Assembly (NCBI GenBank): GCA_963682055.1
Contig: OY821746.1
Span: forward strand, 13,567,992-13,631,991
Length of the DNA: 64,000 bases
Origin: Primula veris
Lineage: Eukaryota; Streptophyta; Magnoliopsida; Ericales; Primulaceae
Direction of reading: 5' to 3'
The notes under the pieces were generated by a model, which was given only the letters and a program-made list of their open reading frames with translations, searched no databases and was not told the DNA's origin. The translations under genes and the position numbers were made by a program. Positions 46,401 through 57,030 of this stretch are shown one piece after another; within the stretch, counting starts at the first letter, position 1; each line of letters opens with the position of its first letter.

Positions 46401-47388
46401 TGGTCAAATAAATACCCCTTGGCAATTGGTCGTTAGTTCTTTTACTTGTAGCTTGGCCAAAGTTAAATTCTTGCAAGTGCAGTTCAGTGTTTGTACTAAG
46501 TTGTATTATTTGTCTTTGGCAGGGCAATGAGAGAAGATTCATTGATATCTGCATGATTCCAAAGATAAACCAAGTGCATTTTAGCCGCTACTTTGTCAAT
46601 CGGGAGATACGCAGTAGCACGGTATGTGAACTTGATCAAGAAAATAAGTAGAAATAATACAATCCAAGAATTTATTTGTGCACATTATAAAATTAACGTT
46701 AAACAATGATTAATAACCTTTATGACAATCGGTAGTAAGTTTTAGCCAAGTAGTGGTAAGCATCAAAATTCTTGTATTCTTGTTATATCCCAAAACAGCC
46801 AAAAGTAGTTATTTACTTCTTGTTACCTCTATGCTTTAGAAGTTGAGATAAGGACAGTTTTCTGCAACCCTCAACGTGTGAGATAATTGAGGGGTCATGT
46901 CATTTAAAATTTTTAAACACTTTGAGAAATAAACTAGTGAAGTTGGAAAAAAAATCAAGTAAGAAGATAGGTTTCATCCATTAATCTTGCAAGAAGATTA
47001 GGGAATGATCTCAATGGTTGACGCAGAAACACGCCTGTTGGAAAATGCACTTGTAGAACCTGATAATCAACATTTTGTGTTAGGGTCGGACAAGTTAGTT
47101 AATAGACGTTTCTGTCGTTGTTGTTTGAAGGTTTTTTTCCTCTGCCCTGCAACTCAAAAAATAATATGAATTGTCTCCATCTTTGGTGCATTGCAGTTGT
47201 ATACCAGTTCGTGATTTCGACTTCGTATACAACTATCTAGTGTACTCAAATGTCAGCTTCATAGACTGCTGCCTTTAATTCTTTTTGGGACACCTTTATT
47301 TCAAGCATGTTCATATCAAACAACTTCTTTATAATTATTTAGTACTTAAAATTGTGTTTATGTTTAGACGTGATTCTGATCTCTGTCG
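43459..47388 (+). pseudogene. partial duplicate of the GT14 gene (exons 1-4), decayed
   Basis: The sequence from just before exon 1 through intron 4 of the 33.6-kb gene is repeated here. Exon 1 copy (43568 onward): the seventh codon TGG has become TAG, the second Met is lost, and there is a short deletion in the membrane-helix codons. Its donor region has gained a base (CCATGTAGGAGG). Exon 2 copy (about 46523-46620) has a frameshifting deletion; exon 3 copy (about 46990) has lost its CAG|G acceptor context; exon 4 copy is at about 47197-47270. Similarity stops abruptly at CTCTGTC (47388), exactly before the equivalent of exon 5. Exons 5-10 are absent. A solo LTR interrupts the region after exon 1. 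It cannot encode a full protein. Confidence 0.88.
44238..45985. mobile_element. solo LTR, 1,748 bp
   Basis: Begins TGTAACACCCC and ends GGGGTTTCACA (TG...CA with inverted tips). It is flanked by a perfect 5-bp duplication TTCTG (44233-44237 and 45986-45990). The intact GT14 gene keeps the empty site at 34258 or so, with a single TTCTG. No internal retrotransposon region or second LTR is present, so it is a recombined remnant. It holds three copies of a 25-base motif built on CACTTAAGAGGCCTGTTCC (44940-45095). Confidence 0.85.
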
Positions 47389-47480
47389 AGGATCAGAACT
47401 GTCTTAACTTGACATACTCATGATCTGTTGCTCCATCTCTAGATGGATCTGATATTATATCATTTCTCTCTTTTATTTAG

Positions 47481-47609
47481 ATATCAAACTGGGGCTTTAA
47501 CTCATTGGTAAGATGGCTTTCACAGGGAATGCAAGGGCAGCAAGACCTCCTCCACCGCCCAGACCAGCTGCTAGAGCGGAGAACAGAAATGAAAATGCTG
47601 TAGGTGCAG
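47481..47609 (+). pseudogene. HERP-like gene, broken copy of penultimate exon
   Basis: Aligns with the intact exon at 53002-53132 (acceptor ATTTAG, donor GTATTT kept) but is two bases shorter. One base is lost in the ACTCCATTGG context and another in GCAAAGAGCAGC, so the frame is broken at the start of the exon. It keeps the Trp codon (AGATGGCTT) that the intact copy has changed to Cys. Similarity to the other copy extends from about 47443 to 47785. Confidence 0.75.
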
Positions 47610-47785
47610 GTATTTTTATTGATTAATGAAACAATTAAAGTGAGAATGCAGCTGACAAGGAGCACATGAAAAGGCACAAGAAGAAATTTAGTAACACTTT
47701 TTTAGCAATGGGACATATTTAGGGTTTTATAAGGGTTTATATTTTTATTTTTACTATATTATAGAGTCTCACAGACGCTAGAATG

Positions 47786-48314
47786 CTTGCTCAGAGTTTT
47801 GAATGACAATCCATATCAAATATAAAATAAAGTTAGGTTATCTTCTGATTTTTGTAAAGGAACCCAGTGGTGTGAATGCTAATAGCTGCTTCTTTTTGTT
47901 AAGGAAAATTGGTAGGAGAAAATTGGTGCTTCTGAAATTTCACCGTTTTCAGTATGAAAATCATTTGAAACCAAGATCGGATAATAAAGTAAAAAACTTG
48001 ATGGGTACACAAGTCTGCCTAATATTTAATTTGATACTAATGGTTTGCATATGTACTAGGTCATGTTTAAACCTTTTAGAGGTTGTAGTTGTACATGGTT
48101 AGTTTTGTTTCCACAAAATCTGGATAGAAGGGTTAATCATTGTATGTTCTGGCTCTTTATTTCTCAGCACTCGTTCATGTTTTCTTGATGCAGATTTTTT
48201 GATAAATGTTTATATTTTATTGTCTCTCTGGTCAACATGCAAGTAGAAATCAGAACTGTAGAGTAGTTTCGAGCTTTCTCAGAATAGCTTCAGCTTTGAG
48301 GACAATATATTATG
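47786..48314. other. no gene seen
   Basis: AT-rich stretch between the broken exon and the copia element. No further exons of the HERP-like gene were recognised. Confidence 0.4.
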
Positions 48315-48551
48315 TGACAGCGGATATTAAGACATAAATCATGTATCTTTATTAGCTGTAAATATATTGTAATTAGTAGAATAATTGTAGTTTCCTTATT
48401 TAGATACAATTAGCTTTAACTCACCGTACAGTTACAAGAAATTAGCCTAGATTTAGTTTATGTAATCGTTGAAAATCAGCCTTGTATATCTCTACGATTT
48501 CTATATAATAAGAGCACCTCTCACAATGAGGGATATTGAATCCAACTGATA
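48315..48551 (+). repeat. copia 5' LTR
   Basis: Starts TGACAGCGG and ends AACTGATA; contains TATATAATAAGAG as a likely TATA region at about 48502. Confidence 0.9.
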
Positions 48552-48564
48552 TGGTACCAGAGCC
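48552..48564 (+). other. copia primer-binding site
   Basis: TGGTACCAGAGCC, one base from the common TGGTATCAGAGCC complementary to initiator Met-tRNA, directly after the LTR. Confidence 0.8.
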
Positions 48565-48646
48565 ATAATTAAATTAAATAAAATTAGAGTGTATTTGTGA
48601 GTCTGAAATCTTGGTTTTGGAATTTTTTTTGTGAGTTACCAGTATC

Positions 48647-51600
48647 ATGTCAACTAGTAACATGGATACTTTTGGAGTGCGTTTTACGGGTAGAAATTAT
48701 TCTACCTGGGAATTTCTGTTTCGGTTATTTGTCACGGGAAAAGAGTAATGGGGTCACATCGATGGTAGTGATTCAGCTCCTACTGACGCTACTAAATTAG
48801 CTCAGTGGAAAGTCAAAGATGCTAGAGTCATGACTTGGATTTTGGGATCAATTGATCAGTCACTTGTTCCCAATCTCAGGCCATATAAAACAGCTAAATA
48901 CATGTGGGAGTATTTAAAGAAGGTATATAATCAGGACAATTCTGCTGCATGTTTTCAAAAAGAGTACGAGATTGCTACGTTCTCTCAGGGCAATCTCTCT
49001 ATTCAGGACTATTTCTCCGAATTTCAAAACTTATGGGTAGAATACGTTGACATAATTTATATCGATGTACCGACAGAATCTTTGGCTGCTGTTTAAAAAG
49101 TGCATGAACAGAGCAAACGAGACCAGTTTTTGATGAAACTGTGACCTGAATTTGAGGCAACCCGCTCCAATCTGATGAATCGCGATCCCTCTCCTTCTTT
49201 GGATGTGTGTTTCAAACAATTGCTCCGTGAAGAGCAACGTCTTGCAACACAAACTATTCTCCAACAAAATAAACTGCATGATAATGCAATTGCCTACGCT
49301 GCTGCTCATGGGAAAAGTAAGGGGAGAGACATGCGACAAGTTCAGTGCTTTAGCTGTAAGGATTACGGACATATTGCTGCTTACTGTGCAAAGAAAACTT
49401 GCAACTACTGTAAAAAGTCTGGTCATATTATCAAAGAATGTCTTACTCGTCCTCAAAATCGTCAAGTTAATCAGGCTGTTGTTGCTAATCAAGCTGTTGT
49501 TGGTCCAACTATTACTCCAGAAATGGTTCAGAAGATGATTTTTACAGCCTTTTCAGCCTTAGGGCTTCAAGGTAATCGCACCCTACAATCTTTATCTTGG
49601 CTAGTTCATTCGGGCGCATCCAATCAGATGACCAATTCATGTGATACACTTGGCAATGTTAAAAAATATTATGGAAACATTCAGATCGCTAATGGTAGTA
49701 AATTACCGATCCATGCTATTGGGGACATTAATGATTCAGTTAAAGATGTACTTGTATCTCCTCAACTTTCTACTAATCTCATTTCAGTAGGAGAATTGGT
49801 TGATAATAACTGTGATGTTCGATTTTCCCGTGATGGTTGTGTTGTGCAGGATCAGGTGTCAGGGAAGATACTAGCGAAGGGCCTAAAGTTGGACGTTTAT
49901 TTCCTTTGCACTTTCCTATTCCTAATTTTATTTCTTTGGCTAGTATTACTGTAAAACAAAAGAGTGAAGTATGGCATAAACGTTTAGGCCATCCAAATTC
50001 TATGGTCTTATCTCATTTAATAAATTCTGGTTTATTGGGTAATAAAGAGCAGTTTTCCTCTAGTATTTCTTTTGATTGCTCTACATGTAAATTAGCTAAA
50101 AGCAAGTCTCTTTCGTTTCCTTCACATGGTAGTCGTGCTGAAAATTGTTTTAATTTGATTCATAGTGATGTGTGGGGCATTGCTCCTGTTAAATCCCATT
50201 CCAATTATAAGTACTTTGTAACGTTCATTGATGATTATAGTAAGTACACTTGGATTTATTTTCTTCATTCTAAATCTGAGGTATTTGCTCTCTTTAAAAC
50301 ATTTGTCGCTTACGTAGAGACTCAGTTTTCTTTAAAAATTAAAGTGCTCAGATCAGATTCCGGTGGCGAATATATGTCTCATGATTTTCTTCATAAGAAG
50401 GGAATTGTTTCCCAATGCTCTTGTCCTTATACACCGCAACAAAATGGTGTTGCTGAACGAAAGAATCATCACTTATTAGATGTTTGTCGAACTTTATTAC
50501 TTGAATCTTCTGTTCCCCCTAAATTCTGGGTGGAAGCCTTAAGTACAGCAGTTTAGCTAATTAATCGTTTGCCTTTGAGCATCTTGAACTTTGAATCTCC
50601 CTATTATCGTCTGTATCATAAGCATCCCAGCTATATTGACATGCATACTTTCGGTTGTGTTTGTTTTGTTCATTTGCCACCTCATGAGCATCATAAACTT
50701 TATGCTCAATCTGTTAAATGTGCTTTTATGGGATATAGTGTTTCACACAAAGGTTATGTTTGCTATGATCCATGTTCTAACAAATTTCGTATTTCTCGTC
50801 ATGTTGTTTTCTTTGAAAATCAATTTTTCTTTTCGACTCTTGTTGAATCGTCACCAGAATTACTGTTTCTTCCTATTTTTGATGAGGTAAAAACTACCTT
50901 TGAAAAATTTAAGCCTGGATTTGTTTATACACGACGACGTCCAACTTTGCAGCTTCCTGAGCCCGACCCGACACCTGAGACCGACCCGATATTTGAGCCC
51001 GATTCGACATGTGAGAATGTTCAAACTATTTCTTCTATGGAAAATGAGCTCCCAGATATGCCTATTCGACGCTCTTCGAGAATTAGCCGCCCATCTGTTC
51101 GGTATGGAATTCATCATACATCTCTTCATACTACTTTGACCGATGTTCATATTCCTTCATGTTATTCTGAAGCTACTAAATATGATTACTGGCGTAAGGC
51201 TATGAAAGAAGAACTTCAAGCTCTTGAGGACAATCACACTTGGGATATTGTTCCTTGTCCAACTAATGTTAAAGCCATTGGTTGTAAATGGGTCTATTCA
51301 ATCAAGCTTCGTTCTGATGGTACTCTAGATCGTTATAAGGCACGACTGGTTGCTCTCGGTAACAAACAAGAGTATGGGGTTAATTATGAAGAGACTTTTG
51401 CTCCGGTTGCTAAAATGACTACGGTTCGTATGATTATCTCGATTGCTTCTTCGCAAGGCTGGTCGCTTCATCAAATGGATGTTAAAAATGCCTTTCTTCA
51501 TGGTGATCTCAAAGAAGAGATTTATATGGCTATACCACTTGGCTTGCCTTCATCCTCTTCTTTGGATGTTTGTAAGTTGAAACGCTCGCTTTATGGGTTG

Positions 51601-52622
51601 AAACAAGCTCCTCGAGCTTGATTTGATAAATTTCGATCTACCTTGCTGCATTTTTCGTTTAAGCAGAGCAAATATGACTCATCGTTGTTTCTTTGTAAGA
51701 CATCTACCGGTATTGTTCTTCTCCTGGTTTATGTTGACGATATTGTTATTACTGGGTCAGATTCTGCTTTAATTGCTCGTTTGCAACATCTTCAAGCCTC
51801 ATTCTATATGAAGGATATTGGTCCTCTTACTTCTTGGGTTTGGAAGTTAATTCGGATTCTTCGGGTATATTTTTAAATCAACATAAATATACACAGGATT
51901 TGCTTAAATTAGTCGGCCTTCAAGATGCCTCTCCTGTGGATACTCCTCTAGAAGTTAACATAAAATATCGTCGAGATGAGGGTGACCTCGTTTCTGATCC
52001 TAGTGTCTATCGACAGTTAGTGGGAAGCTTGAACTATTTGACTATTACGCGGCCTGATATTTCTTTTGCTGTCCAGCAAGTAAGTCAATTCATGCAACAG
52101 CCCCGTCATTTACATTTAGCTGCTGTTCGTCGTATCATTCGGTACCTTCGTGGGGCACCTAGCCGTGGATTGTTTTTTCTAGCTGGTTCCCCTCTTCATT
52201 TGGTTGCCTATAGTGACGCTGATTGGGCTGGATGTGCGGACACCCGACGATCAGTCACGGGCTGGTGCATGTTTCTTGGCGATTCCTTGATCTCTTGGAA
52301 GAGTAAGAAGCAAGCTCGTGTTTCTAAGTCTTCAACTGAATCTGAATATCGTGCTATGTCTGCTGCTTGTTCAGAGATTGTCTGGCTTCGTGAACTTCTA
52401 GCAGAGCTCGGTTTCTCTCAGCCAAATCTTACTTCACTCCATGTCGATAACACTAGTGCTATTCAGATTGCTTCAAACCCTGTTTACCATGAACGCACTA
52501 AGCATATTGAGGTGGATTGTCATTATATTCGCGAAGCCTTGGACACTCGCATTATTTCTCTTCCTCATATTTCCACTACTCTCCAAACAGTTGATATATT
52601 TACCAAGGCTATGACACGATAA
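48647..52622 (+). pseudogene. copia gag-pol polyprotein with stops and frameshifts
   Basis: Domains in order: gag from MSTSNMDTFGVRFTGRNYSTW; two zinc knuckles CFSCKDYGHIAAYC and CNYCKKSGHIIKEC; protease with VHSGAS, where the catalytic Asp of the usual DSGAS is His; integrase with WHKRLGHP, CSTCK, IHSDVWG, FIDDYS and SDSGGEY; reverse transcriptase with VYVDDIVITGSD; RNase H with AYSDADWAG and STESEYRA. Five in-frame stops (48746 TAA, 49094 TAA, 49142 TGA, 50554 TAG, 51619 TGA) and two one-base frameshifts (near 49875 and near 51830) break it. At least two stops sit where CGA or TGG would be expected, as after C-to-T change. It cannot supply its own proteins. Confidence 0.9.
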
Positions 52623-52677
52623 CGTCATCAGTTTCTTGTGGGCAAATTGATGCTTCTTGATCGACCAGCATCAATTT

Positions 52678-52686
52678 GAGGGGAGA
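52678..52686 (+). other. copia polypurine tract
   Basis: GAGGGGAGA immediately before the 3' LTR. Confidence 0.8.
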
Positions 52687-52923
52687 TGACGGCGGATATT
52701 AAGGCATAAATCATGTATCTTTATTAGCTGTAAATATATTGTAATTAGTAGAATAATTGTAGTTTCCTTATTTAGATACAATTAGCTTTAACTCACTGTA
52801 CAGTTACAAGAAATTAGCCTAGATTTAGTTTCTGTAATCGCTGAAAATCAGCCTTGTATATCTCTACGATTTCTATATAATAAGAGCACCTCTCACAATG
52901 AGGGATATTGAATCCAACTGATA
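52687..52923 (+). repeat. copia 3' LTR
   Basis: Pairs with 48315-48551; same length, five substitutions. Confidence 0.9.
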
Positions 52924-53001
52924 TTATGAGCCAACTTATTATTTCTAAATTAATTCGAATTTAGTGGATCTGATCATGTATTATTTCTCTCTTATATTTA
53001 G

Positions 53002-54075
53002 ATATCAAACCGGGGCTTTAACTCCATTGGTAAGATGTCTTTCACAAGGAATGCAAAGAGCAGCAAGACCTCCACCACCGCCCATACCAGCTGCTAGAGC
53101 CGAGAACAGAAATGAAAATGCTGTTGGTTCAGGTAGTTTTTATTTACCAGTGAAACAATTAAAGTGAGGTTCTTACTAGTGTTGAACTTAGTAGGGTTGG
53201 GGGTTTACATACATCTATAATTACAAGTACACATGTAATGCAACCGACTCCAAGCCATGAAAAGGCACAAAAAGAAACTTAGTAGCACTTTTTAAGTAAT
53301 GGGACATATTTATGTTTTAAAAGGGTCTATATATTTATGTTTTACTATACTATAGAGTCTCACAGACGCTAGAAAAATTGTAAGCACCTACATACCTACA
53401 TAGTCAAAGGTTAGTTCTTCCCCTCTCATTTCCACGTCTAATTTTTTATTTCCCTTTCTCAATTTGTTAGTGTTATTTACAACTGGCTGTTTTCTAGAGT
53501 TTGACTCTCCCCATTGCTTTTAATGGCTAAATCTTCAGTATTATGTCATTTTGTGTCAAATGAATTTGTCTGACATCAATATTTTCCCGTGAGGCTCTTA
53601 CTTTTTGGAAAATGGCGAACATATTGCTTCTTAAAGATGGTGAAGCAAGTGGCGATCTATTTCATTATGAGAATGCAGTCTTTTGACCAGTCATCGCTTC
53701 TATAGAACTGACTTCCTAAATCCTTATTTTCTTACCAAAATACTTCTAAAAGATATTGATGTCATTCGGTCAATGCAAACGTAATAGTTTTATGTACACA
53801 TGGAATATGTTTAAATTTGCATGAAAAGAGAGGTTAAGGATTTCAGAAAGATAGAACCATAAATTATGGTTTTTTTCTCAATTGTGTTATTTTAATTTAT
53901 TGCAGTGGGACAAAAAGCACAAGAAAATGAGAATCAAGCAAACGATGGATATGTTGGAGTTGAAAACGAGCAGGTGGTTGAACCTAACCGCTTTTGGGGA
54001 ATAGTTAAGGAGATCCAGTTGTTTGTCTTTGGCTTTATCACTTCCCTTCTTCCAGGTTTTCACAACATAGATTAG
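53002..54075 (+). pseudogene. HERP-like ubiquitin-domain gene, last two exons only
   Basis: Exon 53002-53132 (acceptor ATTTAG, donor GTAGTT) and exon 53906-54075 (acceptor TTGCAG) join in phase 1 and end in TAG. Together they encode about 99 residues: YQTGALTPLVRCLSQGMQRA, a proline run PPPPPIPAARAEN, then an Asn/Glu-rich linker and RFWGIVKEIQLFVFGFITSL before LLPGFHNID. I recognise this as the C-terminus of plant HERP/HERPUD-like proteins, which sit in the ER membrane with an N-terminal ubiquitin-like domain and serve ER-associated degradation. Exons for the ubiquitin-like domain and the preceding membrane segment are nowhere upstream in this window. The frame is intact, but a Trp usual in LVRWLSQG is Cys. 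This is a 5'-truncated gene fragment, or a gene whose 5' part lies elsewhere. Confidence 0.65.
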
Positions 54076-55133
54076 ATAGGTCTAATCTTCGAAATGTGTT
54101 GTATACACCATAACTTATAGGAAGAAAATCGTAGTTCATGTTGGGAGAATCCTCAACTTTTTGTAAGATTCTTATGTGATCGTTTTGATTACTAAATTGA
54201 TAACAGTGAAATATGAAGCTGGTGTCCAGTCCAGACGTATAGTTTTCATGTGCAAATCCATTGGTATGAGAAACAAATAATTTAAATTATCTGTGATTTA
54301 AAAGATTGTTTAGGTTACTTTCGTGGAATTTTAATGCATAGAGTGGAGTAAATAATAAACACCTCAATCAGTTATATACCAGCTCATATGTAGCTATTGT
54401 GTATTTTAGTATGGCCAATATAGAGCTTATTTAGCAAGCATTGCAACATGTAAATGTTAAATATTTAAAGAAGACATGGATTGGAGGTTTTGTTAGTGTC
54501 CGAGAGCATCCAATAAGCCGGGCAATTGTTTAACTGTGTTGGTGAGAGAGAGAATTTAGTAGGCTTGCCTGCAAATGTATGTCCCAACAATTGTGGGCGT
54601 GTATCAAACTCTTATAACTTGGTTTAATAGTAATAAGTTGTCTATTTCAGAAAAAAAAGAAGAAGCTGCTTATAAGGCCATATTATGTGTGCATGTATTA
54701 GAACAATGTGGCTGTGTAGTGTGTACATATTATGTGTGTATGTATTATAACAATGTGGCTGTGTAGTGTGTACATAATTCTTAGTAACTGAATGTTGGCA
54801 GCTCCGATTTTCAGCCACAAATTGGGGAAAACATACTGTGTGAACAATATTGAATCATTTTGAGTTATGTTATTGTTTATTATGATATATAAGATAATTT
54901 TATATTGCAGCAGGGTTGTAAAGGTTGCAATACATGCATTTATGAGATTTGTAAAGAGCGTGATCAATTTAATAAAGGGATGCAAGAAAACAAGAGAGTT
55001 AGGCATGTAAGGTTCTTTCAACTGATTATGTAAATCGATGAAATGAAAATCTATAAGAACAGGATTTCAACCTCAAATCTACCCATAATGTCATACTAAA
55101 CCTGTTTCAACTGAAGATCTTACAAAAGTCAGC
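54076..55133. other. no gene seen; 47-bp tandem duplication
   Basis: Downstream flank of the HERP fragment. A 47-bp unit (TATTATGTGTGCATGTATTA...) is repeated at 54681-54727 and 54728-54774. Confidence 0.6.
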
Positions 55134-56077
55134 ATTTGCAAATGGGTTAATTATGGTTTGATGACATGTATTTTGTCTAATTTTAGAATTGGTGATCTAA
55201 CTTTTAACAATTTCGTTTTAGTGACGTAAATTTATAGTTTGATTTGTTTTAGTGACCTGGCGTTACACTTTTGGATGAAAACCGTTTTGAAGTTTCAATT
55301 TGATCCGTATAGTTTAAAATTTTACGATAAACGCTTAAAAATTGTACAAATTACACACTTATAATAAAAACACTTGTATGAAAGCTTATAAAACTATCAA
55401 TTGGAAGTTACATTTTTATATGTAAATTGAAAAAAAGAAATAAGTTTTATAAATGCAAATTTAAAAATGATATAAAATTATCAAACAGTGTGCTACAAAC
55501 TAATAAATACAAGATAAATCGTTCTATTTTTTTTTTTGCTATGTAAGTTTATTATTAAACTTATTAAAGAGCTATGAATTTTTTTATTGATTAGTCTTAG
55601 GCTAAAATAAAATAAAGTCTAATTAGATTCTAACCCATACAAAATTGGGTTTATTAGATTCAAATTTATTTATATAGGATGATATTAACAAGTTTTGACA
55701 TTATTCTAAATATTTAATTATACGTGATGAAATAAAAAAAAATGATAAATTATTAAAATTGAATTGTTAGTAATTATCATTTCAATTCATTAGATTTGTA
55801 AAGATATATGTATATCATCCCAACTAATACAATTCATATGTTTTTCGATATTTCTATTCATTTTATTTACTAATTGTGCAACTCAGTTAAACACATATTT
55901 TATATAAGTTTGTAATTTAAGTATGTTTATTTGTGTGTAATTTCTACAATTTTTAAGCGTTTATCGTAAAGTTTTAAACTATACGGACCAAATTTAAACT
56001 TTAAAACGATTTTCATCCAAAAAATATAACGGCAGGTCACTAAAACAAACTAAAATATAAATTTAGATAAATAAAAC

Positions 56078-56291
56078 TGTTGTGGGTCTTATTAGCTCAG
56101 TATATATATTATATATGAGACATAGAGAGAACATAGAGAGAGAAAACAGTAGGTCTTTATTCATCAGAATGTATCAATACAAGGGACCCTAACCTTCTTT
56201 ATATACTAGAGGTTAGGGTTATACAAGCTAGAAAGCCCAACTTAGGCCCCACTATGAGTAAGGCCCAATAGTCCAATAATAAACTACAACA
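56078..56291 (-). repeat. copia LTR (3' LTR in element sense)
   Basis: 214 bp, TG...CA, next to the polypurine tract. Confidence 0.9.
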
Positions 56292-56459
56292 CTCCCCCTT
56301 TGGGCGTCTTGAATTCTTCATCTTCATGCAGTCGATCTGAGTCGAGTTCATTCGCAGTGCTAAACACATAAAAACCTTAGGGACGGAAAACCCAGTGTGG
56401 GACAAAACCGGTACCTAGGAGAAACTGTGTAGCCGAATGATATAGGCCGAAATTCTATG

Positions 56460-57030
56460 TAATTAACTAACCACAAAACAGTGTGCCTCATCAAAACCTT
56501 GCCGGAGCAAACCCAATGGGAAAATCTCTGATCGAAGGAAAAAGAGTGCAACAGTGGTAGTAGTAGGAGATCAACCACAAAACAGGTGCCTCATCAAAAC
56601 CTTGCTAGAGTAAACCCAGTGGGAAAAACCTCTAGTCGAAGGACAAAAGAGTACACAGTGGTAAGAAGTATACAACAGGATACTCCCCCTAATATCGGCA
56701 ATCTTAAGTGAGGTATGATGGGAACGTGTCTCGCTAAAAACCTTGCCAAGGAAAACCCAGTGGGAAAAAACCTTGGTCTAAGGACAAAAAGAGTATACGA
56801 ACATGCGACTGGATGCTCCCCCTCACTTGCACACGACAGGATGCGGGGATTTTGACTAAGTAGTAATTAGTGCAATAAGCATTCACTTGGATGCTCCCCC
56901 TCACTTGCACACGACAAGTTGCAAGTTCATATTTCAATAAAGAGTATGAGCATTCGACTGGATACTTCATTTACTTGCACACGACTGTATGCAAGAAAAT
57001 ATAACGTGGAATAAACCGAGCATTCGACAG
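56460..57030. repeat. tandem repeats between pol and 3' LTR
   Basis: Three copies of a block with AAACCCAGTGGGAAAA-like sequence (about 56470-56805) are followed by about four copies of a block with GGATGCTCCCCCTCACTTGC and CACACGACA (56805-57030). Such arrays before the 3' LTR are common in plant copia elements. Confidence 0.7.

Larger units (their letters stand above)
48315..52923 (+). mobile_element. full-length Ty1/copia retrotransposon, coding dead
   Basis: Two 237-bp LTRs (48315-48551 and 52687-52923) differ at five sites by eye (about 98% identical). They are flanked by the 5-bp duplication TTATG (48310-48314 and 52924-52928). The primer site TGGTACCAGAGCC (48552-48564) resembles the Met-tRNA type, and the polypurine tract GAGGGGAGA (52678-52686) precedes the 3' LTR. 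The LTRs start TG but end TA rather than CA. Gag, protease, integrase, reverse transcriptase and RNase H lie in copia order. Confidence 0.93.
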
